Part shown: positions 1 through 7,455 of the stretch, piece by piece
How the letters are laid out: each line of letters begins with the position of its first letter
How positions within the stretch are numbered: the first letter of the stretch is position 1
Assembly (NCBI RefSeq): GCF_001718695.1
Contig: NZ_CP013421.1
Location: 434,001 to 498,000 of the forward strand
Direction of reading: 5' to 3'
From: Burkholderia ubonensis
GTDB lineage: Bacteria; Pseudomonadota; Gammaproteobacteria; Burkholderiales; Burkholderiaceae
Length of the DNA stretch: 64,000 nucleotides
Notes under the pieces: model-generated
The model's input: the letters and a program-made list of their open reading frames with translations, nothing else
Databases searched by the model: none
What the model was told of the DNA's origin: nothing
Translations under genes and position numbers: made by a program

Positions 1-1191
1 GACGCCGCCGCCGAGCGCCGCGATGCGGTCCATCGAGCGCTCCGAAATCGTCTCCGCGTGATCGAAGAACCAGTTGAGCCCCGCGAGCGGCGTGTCGCGG
101 TTCACCTTCTCGAACACGTCGAGCGCGCGGCTGATCGTCTCGTCGTAGGTCGCGTGCATGCGCCACGGCCAGCGGTTCTGCGCGAGGATCCGCACCACTT
201 CCTCGAGGTCGGACTCCATCTCCGGCGCCATGTCCGGGCGCGGCTGGCGGAAGTCCTCGAAGTCGGCGGCGGAGAACGCGAGCATCTCGCCCGCGCCGTT
301 GTGGCGGAAGTAGTCGGTTCCGTCGTGATACTTGACGCTCTTGGTCCAGTTCACGAAGTCTTCCTTCTCGGCGTTCGGCTTCTGCGTGAACAGGTTGTAC
401 GCGAGGCGGATCGTCAGCTGCTTCGCGTCGGCGAGCTGCTGGATGACTTCGTAGTCCTCCGGATAATTCTGGAAGCCGCCGCCCGCGTCGATCGCGCCGG
501 TCACGCCGAGGCGGTTCAGCTCGCGCATGAAGTGGCGCGTCGAGTTGACCTGGTATTCGAGCGGCAGCTTCGGGCCTTTCGCGAGGGTCGCGTACAGGAT
601 CGCGGCGTTCGGTTTCGCGAGCAGCAGGCCGGTCGGGTTGCCGTTGCCGTCCCGCATGATTTCGCCGCCCGGGGGTTCGGGCGTGTCCTTCGTGTAGCCG
701 ACGACGCGCAGCGCGGCGGCATTGAGCATCGCGCGGTCGTACAGGTGCAGGATGAAGACCGGCGTATCGGGCGCGACCGCATTCAGTTCGTCGAGGGTCG
801 GCAGCCGCTTCTCGGCGAACTGGTGCTCGGTGAAGCCGCCGACGACGCGCACCCATTGCGGCGGCGGCGTGATCGCCACCTGCTGCTTGAGCATCTCCAT
901 CGCGGTCGCGAGCGAGCGCACGCCGTCCCAGCGCAGCTCCATGTTGTAGTTCAGTCCGCCACGAATCACGTGGCAATGGTTGTCGATCAGGCCGGGCAGC
1001 ACGCCGCGGCCGCCGAGATCGACCACCTTCGTCGCGCGGCCCGCGAGCGGCATCACATCCGCGTCGCTGCCGACGGCGACGAAGCGGCCGGCGGCAATTG
1101 CGACCGCGGTCGCGATGGGGTTCGCGCGGTCGAGGGTCGTGAATCGCCCGTTATGCAGGATCAGATCCGGTTGGGTCACGGTTGCGGTCAT
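1..1191 (-). CDS. Amidohydrolase family protein (C-terminus outside window)
   Basis: Reading leftward from 1191 gives an uninterrupted frame of 397 codons that runs off the window edge. The protein starts MTATVTQPDLILHNGRF and carries the metal-binding HxH of the amidohydrolase fold (H72 and H74 in GLIDNHCHV), later HATYDE and FFDHAE segments, and a YtcJ-like layout (long cytosolic metal-dependent hydrolase, no signal peptide). It probably hydrolyses an amide or related C-N bond; the substrate cannot be read from sequence. The start at 1191 is preferred over the ATG at 1197 because AGAGG lies 8 nt ahead of it. It is the last visible gene of a leftward cluster after the isochorismatase-like and XapX genes. 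Confidence 0.85.
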   Translation of the reverse strand, partial: MTATVTQPDLILHNGRFTTLDRANPIATAVAIAAGRFVAVGSDADVMPLAGRATKVVDLGGRGVLPGLIDNHCHVIRGGLNYNMELRWDGVRSLATAMEMLKQQVAITPPPQWVRVVGGFTEHQFAEKRLPTLDELNAVAPDTPVFILHLYDRAMLNAAALRVVGYTKDTPEPPGGEIMRDGNGNPTGLLLAKPNAAILYATLAKGPKLPLEYQVNSTRHFMRELNRLGVTGAIDAGGGFQNYPEDYEVIQQLADAKQLTIRLAYNLFTQKPNAEKEDFVNWTKSVKYHDGTDYFRHNGAGEMLAFSAADFEDFRQPRPDMAPEMESDLEEVVRILAQNRWPWRMHATYDETISRALDVFEKVNRDTPLAGLNWFFDHAETISERSMDRIAALGGGV

Positions 1192-1210
1192 GTGCATCAC
1201 CTCTTGATGA

Positions 1211-1378
1211 TCAGAAGCCAAACAGCTGTTTGACGGTGGGCAAGGCCTGCACGCCGATCAGCATGCCGAGCAACCCGACCAGCGCAATCAGCGGCGGTGC
1301 GGGAGAGCGAACCTTGATGGCGCTGTAAATCACACCGATCAGCAGGCCCGCACCAAGCGAAACCAGATAGGGTTCCAT
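1211..1378 (-). CDS. XapX domain small membrane protein (DUF1427)
   Basis: This short 55-residue protein, MEPYLVSLGAGLLIGVIYSA at its start, is too small for usual length cut-offs but has a GGGAG ribosome site 9 nt before the ATG and matches the XapX/DUF1427 pattern: two hydrophobic helices separated by a KVRSPAPPLIALVGLLG segment. It is predicted to sit in the inner membrane. Biochemical role is unknown in this family. It lies between an isochorismatase-like hydrolase and an amidohydrolase, all in the same direction. A paralogue with the same SPAPP-IAL-GLLG core lies on the opposite strand at 2538-2804. Confidence 0.85.
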   Translation of the reverse strand: MEPYLVSLGAGLLIGVIYSAIKVRSPAPPLIALVGLLGMLIGVQALPTVKQLFGF

Positions 1379-1543
1379 GCGATAAATCTCCCGGAGAATG
1401 TCGAACGCGGCGGCGGTGTGCCGGCCCGCATGCCGCGCGCGGCATGCGTGACGCGCTCACGTGCGCCCGCGCGGCAATGGCCGCTGCGGCGGGTTCGCAT
1501 GGAACCCGCCGCAGCGGCCGCGACGGTCGTAACCCGTCTGCGC

Positions 1544-2230
1544 TTACTTCGCCGGAACCGGCGGGATCGACTCGTGCGGCGTCGCGGTGCGCGGCGCGCT
1601 CTTGTGCACCATCGTGTACGCGTAGTCGACGCCGATGCCGTACGCGCCCGAATGCTCCTTCGCGATCGCCATCACCGCGTCATACGTGCCGCGGTGCGCC
1701 CAGTCGCGCTGCCACTCGAGCATCACCTGCTGCCAGGTCACCGGCACGACGCCGGCCTGGATCATGCGCTGCATCGCGTAGTCGTGCGCTTCCTTCGACG
1801 TGCCGCCCGACGCGTCGGCCACCATGTAGATTTCGTAGCCGCCTTCCAGCATCGCGCACAGCGCGAACGTGTTGTTGCACACCTCGGTCCACAGGCCCGA
1901 CACGACCACTTTCTTGCGGCCGTTCTTCGCGAGCGCGTCGCGCACCTTCTGGTCGTCCCACGAGTTCATCGAGGTCCGCTCGAGCAGCGGATGATCCGGG
2001 AACACGTCGAGCAGCTCCGGATACGTGTAGCCCGAGAAGCTCTCCGTCTCGACGGTGGTGATGATCGTCGGGATGTCGAAGGTCTTCGCGGCCTTCGCCA
2101 GCGCGACCACGTTGTTCTTCAGCACTTGCCGATCGATCGATTGAACGCCGAACGCCATCTGCGGCTGCTGATCGATGAAGATCATCTGGCAGTTGTCCGG
2201 GGTGAGAACTTCGAGTTTCGGGTTGCTCAT
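1544..2230 (-). CDS. Isochorismatase-family cysteine hydrolase (YcaC-like)
   Basis: A 228-residue cytosolic hydrolase of the isochorismatase superfamily. Visible landmarks are the acidic residue D20 in MIFIDQQPQ and the nucleophilic C118 in SGLWTEVCNN, followed by the typical VADASGGTSKEAHDYAMQRM segment. Family members cleave amides, vinyl ethers or related small metabolites; the closest named type is YcaC, whose substrate is uncertain. I could not assign the family lysine with confidence. It appears to be the first gene of the leftward cluster (isochorismatase-like, XapX, amidohydrolase), so it may act on the same compound as the amidohydrolase. Confidence 0.88.
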   Translation of the reverse strand: MSNPKLEVLTPDNCQMIFIDQQPQMAFGVQSIDRQVLKNNVVALAKAAKTFDIPTIITTVETESFSGYTYPELLDVFPDHPLLERTSMNSWDDQKVRDALAKNGRKKVVVSGLWTEVCNNTFALCAMLEGGYEIYMVADASGGTSKEAHDYAMQRMIQAGVVPVTWQQVMLEWQRDWAHRGTYDAVMAIAKEHSGAYGIGVDYAYTMVHKSAPRTATPHESIPPVPAK

Positions 2231-2537
2231 GGCGATGATGTCCTTTGACGCGGAGAAATGTGAGGCTTGCCCCGCCGACGAATCTGCGAGGCGTCCGATG
2301 CGTTGTGTCGAGCGGTTCGACAGTCAACGCGCACCATTTCAGCGGCAAGCAGCCGACTACGCCAGTTAATCGTTCTGATTATCTCGACCAGCGATATTCA
2401 GGCTTAAAAGATCTGAATTTCAATGAAAGCACATGGGACGAACGCGAAGACCTGATAGGCTGATTCGAGACTTTCGGATCGCCGCCGAACCGGTCGCGAT
2501 CGCCATTTCAACACGCTGTCCGTCACGTTCCATTGCC
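2231..2537. promoter_or_regulatory. Divergent intergenic region with ATTCAG-N11-CTGAAT dyad
   Basis: About 300 bp separate the isochorismatase-like gene from the rightward XapX gene. The stretch is clearly more AT-rich than its surroundings and holds an inverted repeat ATTCAG (2396-2401), 11-bp spacer, CTGAAT (2413-2418). That geometry is typical of a dimeric regulator site, but no regulator gene lies directly beside it. Confidence 0.4.
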
Positions 2538-2804
2538 ATGAAACCGTACGCTGCTTCACTTCTCGCCGGTATTCTCGCCGGCGTCGTCTACGCGCTGATC
2601 GGCGTGCCGTCTCCGGCGCCGCCTACCATCGCGCTGGCCGGCTTGCTGGGCATTCTGGCGGGCGAACAGATTCTTCCCGTCGCGCGGCGGATGATCGGCG
2701 GCATTCGGCTCGGGACCGCGTGGCGCGAGGCGAAGTGCAGTCAGCACATGTTCGGTGCGCTGCCGGGCGGTCATGCGGCGGATGCTGGGGCGAAGCGCGA
2801 TTGA
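2538..2804 (+). CDS. XapX domain protein with C-terminal extension
   Basis: An 88-residue protein starting MKPYAASLLAGILAGVVYAL. Its first 55 residues are a clear paralogue of the protein at 1211-1378 (GVPSPAPPTIALAGLLGILAG core, two hydrophobic helices); the last 30 residues form a polar tail (about residues 60-88) absent from the partner. The ATG at 2538 aligns with the paralogue start, and I use it rather than the longer upstream frame. Function unknown. It is transcribed divergently from the hydrolase cluster. Confidence 0.78.
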   Translation: MKPYAASLLAGILAGVVYALIGVPSPAPPTIALAGLLGILAGEQILPVARRMIGGIRLGTAWREAKCSQHMFGALPGGHAADAGAKRD

Positions 2805-3121
2805 TGGCAGGACAGCCGGCTTGCGTGAGATCCCGGCGAGGTCTGCAAACGGCCGTCGGATTTGGACGTGAAGCGTTGCCGCATGCGGCTCTGAGCCGAG
2901 ACCGCCGGCTTTTGCACGAAACGGACGATTGACGATTGACGCGCCTCGACGGTGTCGCGGCGCACACCGTCACGACGTCACGTTCTGCGCGCCAAGCTCG
3001 CCAAGCAAGCAGCCGGCTGCTTGCCCATCCCAACAGCAGCGCAACCGCTGGGCATTCGCCGGCGCCACCGTCGAACCACCTGTCGGCGAGCGATCGACGA
3101 ATCCGCGCACGCCGCCCCCCC
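2805..3121. other. Gap between XapX and AraC genes; perfect 20-bp palindrome
   Basis: No credible gene is seen here. The notable element is a perfect palindrome at 3005-3024 (GCAAGCAGCCGGCTGCTTGC), roughly 100 bp past the AraC gene stop. It could fold into an 8-bp stem with a 4-nt loop, but lacks a T-run, so a terminator role is only possible. Confidence 0.35.
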
Positions 3122-4156
3122 TCATCCCCCCGCCCCACCGCCTCCCCGCACCCCGCTCCGATAAGCCCCCGGCGGCACCCCATACCAGCGCTTGAACGCC
3201 TGCGAAAAGCTCGATAAATCGCTGAAGCCGAGCCGTTCGGCCACTTCGGTCAGCGGCAGATGCGCGTCGCCGAGCAGCGCCTCGGCCATCGCGCCGCGGG
3301 CCTCGGCCAGCAGCGTACGGAACGTCGTGCCCTCCTCCTGCAGCCGGCGCTTCAGCGTGCGCGGGCTCGTGTTCATCAGCCGTGCGATGTCGTCGAGCGA
3401 AAACGGCACGTTGCCGGGCGTCGCGGTCAGATACTGCCGCACCATCTCCGCCGTGCCGATCCGGGCACGCCGCGCATCGAGCAGATGCGCGCACATCTGC
3501 TCGCACATCGAAACGGTCAGCGGATTCGCATGCGGCAATGGACGGTCCAGAAACGTGCGATCGAACCCGAGGCTGTTCGCCCGCGCGCCGAATACCGGTT
3601 CGATGCCGGCAATGCGCGGCGCGGCGCCACTCGGCGCGCTCGCCGCCTGCATCGTGAAGCGCGACAACCTGAAATCGCCGCCGCCGATTTCCTGCAGCAG
3701 CACGGCAGCGGCCGCCATGTCGCGCTCGACGAGGAAACGGCTCAGATCGGCCTCGAGCTCCGGCGCACCGAAATTCAGCACGCCCGTATGCGGCTCCTCG
3801 CGGTACGTGATCACCGTGTACGCATACGTGAGCGGCAGGAAGCGCATCGCGAGCGCCAGCGCGTCGCGCGCGGTCGCGCTCGCGATCAGCCCATAGCCCC
3901 ACACGCCGTACGCGGAGAAGTGATAGCGCTGCCCGGCCTCGAACCCCAGGCCCGGCGCACGCCCGAGCGCGCGCACCAGGTTGCCGGTCAGCCGCAGTTC
4001 CTGCGCGGCCGTCACCTCGGCGTTGGGATCGTCGAGCTGCGCGTCAGCGAGGCCCGTGCCGGCCAGCAGCCTTGCATGCGGCACGCCCCGTTCGTCGCCG
4101 AAATCGACCAGCAGCCGTGCGCTGGCCGGACTCCGGGTGAAGTCCCAGAAGCTCAT
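3122..4156 (-). CDS. AraC family transcriptional regulator
   Basis: A 344-residue regulator with an N-terminal effector/dimerisation region of the Arabinose_bd (OruR/AraC) type and a C-terminal AraC DNA-binding domain over about residues 240-335: first helix-turn-helix FSLDDIARLMNTSPRTLKRR, second LTEVAERLGFSDLSSFSQAF, then the family signature RWYGVPPGAYR. The start at 4156 (MSFWDFTRSP) has GAGGG 9 nt upstream; an upstream extension of the frame is less likely. It is divergent from the aldehyde dehydrogenase/GMC/monooxygenase operon, with about 140 bp between them, so it is probably the substrate-responsive activator of that operon, as AraC-type ChnR is for cyclohexanol genes. Confidence 0.92.
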   Translation of the reverse strand: MSFWDFTRSPASARLLVDFGDERGVPHARLLAGTGLADAQLDDPNAEVTAAQELRLTGNLVRALGRAPGLGFEAGQRYHFSAYGVWGYGLIASATARDALALAMRFLPLTYAYTVITYREEPHTGVLNFGAPELEADLSRFLVERDMAAAAVLLQEIGGGDFRLSRFTMQAASAPSGAAPRIAGIEPVFGARANSLGFDRTFLDRPLPHANPLTVSMCEQMCAHLLDARRARIGTAEMVRQYLTATPGNVPFSLDDIARLMNTSPRTLKRRLQEEGTTFRTLLAEARGAMAEALLGDAHLPLTEVAERLGFSDLSSFSQAFKRWYGVPPGAYRSGVRGGGGAGG

Positions 4157-4298
4157 GCGGAGAAACCCTCGAAGCGCCGATTTGGCCCAAATACTAAAAC
4201 AATTGTCCCGAACCAGCATTGGTGTTTTCCCATGCGGCCCGCACCATCGGCGTCATCAGTCGTCGCCCGAACGACGCCAACACCCCGGAGGAGACACC

Positions 4299-5720
4299 AT
4301 GCGACCGAGTCGCCCACCCGAGCTCGCCGCCAGCTTCGAACGCCAGCGCTCCGCCTATGCGCGCGATCCCGCGCCACCGCTCGCGATCCGCCTGTCGCGG
4401 CTCGACCGTCTGCGCGCGCTGCTCGATACGCATGAAGCCGCGCTCGTGCAGGCGATCGACGCCGATTTCGGCGGACGCTCCGCGCACGAGACGCGGCTCG
4501 CCGAACTGTTCGTGGTCCATAGCGGCCTGCGCCATGCGCGCGCGCACCTGCGGCAGTGGATGCGCGAGCGCCGCGTGCCGACCGCCGCGCATTTCCGGCC
4601 GGGCTACAACCGGATCGCGCCGCAACCGCGCGGGGTCGTCGGCGTGATGGCGCCGTGGAACTATCCGCTGCAGCTCGCGCTCGGGCCGGCGGTCGCCGCG
4701 CTCGCCGCCGGCAACCGCGTGCTGGTCAAGCCGTCCGACCTGACGCCGCGGCTGTCGGCCCTGCTCGAATCGCTCGTCGCCGACGCGTTCGATGTGGACG
4801 AACTCGCCGTCGTCACCGGCGACGTCGACACCGCGAAGGCGTTCGCGCGCCTGCCGTTCGACCATCTGTTCTTCACCGGCTCGACCGCGGTCGGGCGCGA
4901 CGTCGCGCAGGCCGCGGCCGCGAACCTGACGCCGGTCACGCTGGAACTGGGCGGCAAGTCGCCGGCGATCGTCGACCCGTCGTGCGATCTGGCGCACGCG
5001 GCCGCGCGCATCGCGTTCGGCAAGCTGCTCAACGCCGGCCAGACCTGCATCGCGCCCGACTATCTGCTGGTGCCGGCCGGCACCGCCGAGACCGTCGCGG
5101 CACGCGTGGCGGACGCGATCGCGCATCACTACCCGACGCTCGCCGCCAATCCCGACTACACGTCGATCATCGCCGCCACGCCTCGCGACCGCCTCGCGGC
5201 GCTCGTCGACGACGCGCGCGCCGGCGGCGCACGCGTGCGCGAAGTGAACCCGGCAGGCGAACGCTTCGCTGCCGGCTCGCGCAAGTTCGCGCCGACCCTC
5301 GTGCTGGACGCGCGCGACACGATGCGCGTGATGCGCGAGGAGATCTTCGGCCCGGTGCTGCCGATCGTCGAATACGCGGATCTCGACGATGCGATCGACC
5401 GCGTGAACCGCGGCCCGCGCCCGCTCGCGCTGTACTGGTTCGGCCGCGACGCCGCGCGGCGCGATCGCGTGCTGCGCGAGACGGTGTCGGGCGGCGTCAC
5501 GGTGAACGACTGCCTGTGGCATCTCGCGCAGGAGCACCAGCCGTTCGGCGGCGTCGGCGCGAGCGGCATCGGCGCCTATCACGGCAAATGGGGCTTCGAT
5601 ACGTTCAGCCACCACAAGCCCGTGTTCCATCAGGCGCGCCGCAGCGGCACCGCGCTGTTCCATCCGCCGTACGGCAAGACCTTCGATCTGCTGCTGCGCG
5701 TGCTGACGCGCTTCGCGTGA
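4299..5720 (+). CDS. Coniferyl-aldehyde-type NAD(P) aldehyde dehydrogenase
   Basis: A 473-residue aldehyde dehydrogenase that would oxidise an aldehyde to a carboxylic acid in the cytosol. The catalytic C250 lies in NAGQTCIAPDY and the general base E216 in LELGGKSPAIV; the APWNYPLQLALGP segment and the hydrophobic C-terminus (KTFDLLLRVLTRFA) are typical of the coniferyl aldehyde/fatty aldehyde dehydrogenase branch. Start at 4299 is supported by CGGAGGAG 5 nt upstream. It is the first gene of a three-gene rightward operon, 25 bp before the GMC oxidoreductase. In context it probably finishes oxidation of the aldehyde made by the next gene product. Exact substrate unknown. Confidence 0.9.
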   Translation: MRPSRPPELAASFERQRSAYARDPAPPLAIRLSRLDRLRALLDTHEAALVQAIDADFGGRSAHETRLAELFVVHSGLRHARAHLRQWMRERRVPTAAHFRPGYNRIAPQPRGVVGVMAPWNYPLQLALGPAVAALAAGNRVLVKPSDLTPRLSALLESLVADAFDVDELAVVTGDVDTAKAFARLPFDHLFFTGSTAVGRDVAQAAAANLTPVTLELGGKSPAIVDPSCDLAHAAARIAFGKLLNAGQTCIAPDYLLVPAGTAETVAARVADAIAHHYPTLAANPDYTSIIAATPRDRLAALVDDARAGGARVREVNPAGERFAAGSRKFAPTLVLDARDTMRVMREEIFGPVLPIVEYADLDDAIDRVNRGPRPLALYWFGRDAARRDRVLRETVSGGVTVNDCLWHLAQEHQPFGGVGASGIGAYHGKWGFDTFSHHKPVFHQARRSGTALFHPPYGKTFDLLLRVLTRFA

Positions 5721-5745
5721 CCATCGACCACTGGGAGACGATTCC

Positions 5746-7455
5746 ATGAGCAGGACTTTCGACTACATCGTCGTCGGCGGCGGTTCGGGCGGCTGCGTCG
5801 CCGCGGGACGGCTGACCGAGGACCCTTCCGTGACCGTCTGCGTGCTGGAGGCCGGCGGCCGCGGCGACGACGCGCTCGTCAACGTGCCGACCGGCGCGGT
5901 CGCGATGCTGCCGACGCGCGTGAACAACTGGGCGTTCGACACCGTGCCGCAGTCTGGGCTCGGCGGACGCATCGGCTACCAGCCGCGCGGCAAGGCGCTC
6001 GGCGGCTCGTCCGCGATCAACGCGATGGTGTACGTGCGCGGCCATCGCGTCGACTACGACGGCTGGGCCGCGCTCGGCAACGAAGGCTGGGCCTACGACG
6101 ACGTGCTGCCTTACTTCCGGCTCAGCGAACACAACGAACGCTTCGACGACGCGTTTCACGGCCGCGACGGCCCGCTGTGGGTCAGCGACCTGCGTACCGG
6201 CAACCCGTTCCATGCGCGCTATCTCGAAGCGGCGCGACAGGCCGGGCTGCCGCTCACCGACGACTTCAACGGCGCGCAGCAGGAAGGCATCGGCCTCTAC
6301 CAGGTCACGCAGAAGCACGGCGAGCGATGGAGTGCGGCGCGCGCGTATCTGCTGCCGCACGTCGGCCGCCGCGACAACCTGAGCGTCGAGACGCACGCGC
6401 AGGTGCTGCGCATCCTGTTCGACGGGACGCGCACAACGGGCGTCGAGGTGCGGCAGCACGGCGAGGTGCGCACCTTGCGGGCCCGGCGCGAGGTCGTGCT
6501 CGCGGCCGGCGCGCTGCAGACGCCGCAACTGCTGATGCTGTCGGGCGTCGGCCCGGCCGATGAACTGCAGCGGCTCGGCATTCCGGTGCGCGTCGATCTG
6601 CCGGGCGTCGGCCGCAACCTGCAGGACCATCCGGACTTCGTCCTCGGCTACCGCACCCGCGGTGTCGACACGATGGGCGTGTCCGCGCGCGGCGCGCTGC
6701 GCCTGCTGCGCGAATTCGCGCGCTTCCGGCGCGAGCGGCGCGGCATGCTGACGTCCAATTTCGCCGAAGGCGGCGGCTTCCTGACGACCCGCGCCGGCCT
6801 CGCCGCGCCCGACATCCAGCTGCACTTCGTGGTCGCGCTGGTCGACGATCATGCGCGCCGGCACCATGCCGGCCACGGGCTGTCGTCCCACGTGTGCCTG
6901 CTGCGCCCGCGCAGCCGCGGCACGGTCACGCTGCACAGCGCCGATCCGCTCGCGGCGCCGCGCATCGATCCGGCGTTCTTCGCCGATCCGCGCGACCTCG
7001 ACGACATGGTCGCCGGCTTCCGGCTCACGCGCCGTTTGATGGAAGCGCCGGCGCTGGCCGACTGGACCACGCGCGACGTGTTCACCGCCAACGTGAGCAC
7101 CGACGACGAGATCCGCGACGTATTGCGGCGCCGCACCGATACCGTCTATCACCCGGTCGGCACCTGCCGGATGGGACGCGACGCGCTCGCCGTCGTCGAT
7201 CCGCAACTGCGCGTGCATGGCGTCGACGGGCTGCGAATCGTCGATGCGTCGGTGATGCCGACGCTGATCGGTGGCAATACCAATGCGCCGACGATCATGA
7301 TCGCCGAGAAGGCGGTCGACCTGATCCGCGGCGTGCGCCGCGTGCCCGCGCGGCCGTCCATCGACACCGCATCCGAAACCGCCGCCCCATCGTGCCCGTC
7401 CTGCACCTCGGACGCGGCCCACCACCCGGAGGAAAACCGTCATGTCGTCGCCTGA
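5746..7455 (+). CDS. GMC family FAD-dependent alcohol/choline dehydrogenase-like oxidoreductase
   Basis: A 569-residue flavoprotein of the glucose-methanol-choline family. It begins with the FAD-binding YIVVGGGSGGCVAAGRL motif (glycines 11, 13, 16), has the GMC signature GKALGGSSAINAMVYVRG, and ends with the active-site pair H469 (HPVGTCRMG) and N513 (GGNTNAPT), 44 residues apart as in choline oxidase relatives. It should oxidise a primary or secondary alcohol, passing electrons to a quinone or oxygen. Its last 14 bases overlap the start of the monooxygenase-esterase gene, so the two are probably translationally coupled. The tail after residue 530 is poorly conserved in appearance. Confidence 0.92.
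   Translation: MSRTFDYIVVGGGSGGCVAAGRLTEDPSVTVCVLEAGGRGDDALVNVPTGAVAMLPTRVNNWAFDTVPQSGLGGRIGYQPRGKALGGSSAINAMVYVRGHRVDYDGWAALGNEGWAYDDVLPYFRLSEHNERFDDAFHGRDGPLWVSDLRTGNPFHARYLEAARQAGLPLTDDFNGAQQEGIGLYQVTQKHGERWSAARAYLLPHVGRRDNLSVETHAQVLRILFDGTRTTGVEVRQHGEVRTLRARREVVLAAGALQTPQLLMLSGVGPADELQRLGIPVRVDLPGVGRNLQDHPDFVLGYRTRGVDTMGVSARGALRLLREFARFRRERRGMLTSNFAEGGGFLTTRAGLAAPDIQLHFVVALVDDHARRHHAGHGLSSHVCLLRPRSRGTVTLHSADPLAAPRIDPAFFADPRDLDDMVAGFRLTRRLMEAPALADWTTRDVFTANVSTDDEIRDVLRRRTDTVYHPVGTCRMGRDALAVVDPQLRVHGVDGLRIVDASVMPTLIGGNTNAPTIMIAEKAVDLIRGVRRVPARPSIDTASETAAPSCPSCTSDAAHHPEENRHVVA

Noticed and set aside
58..1233. Long plus-strand frame opposite the amidohydrolase
   Set aside because: Arg/His/Val-rich antisense shadow; the minus strand carries a clear amidohydrolase.
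1418..2248. 276-residue plus-strand frame
   Set aside because: Antisense of the isochorismatase-like gene; composition is low-complexity Arg/His.
3192..4435. Plus-strand frames opposite the AraC gene
   Set aside because: Antisense shadows without motifs; the AraC signature lies on the minus strand.
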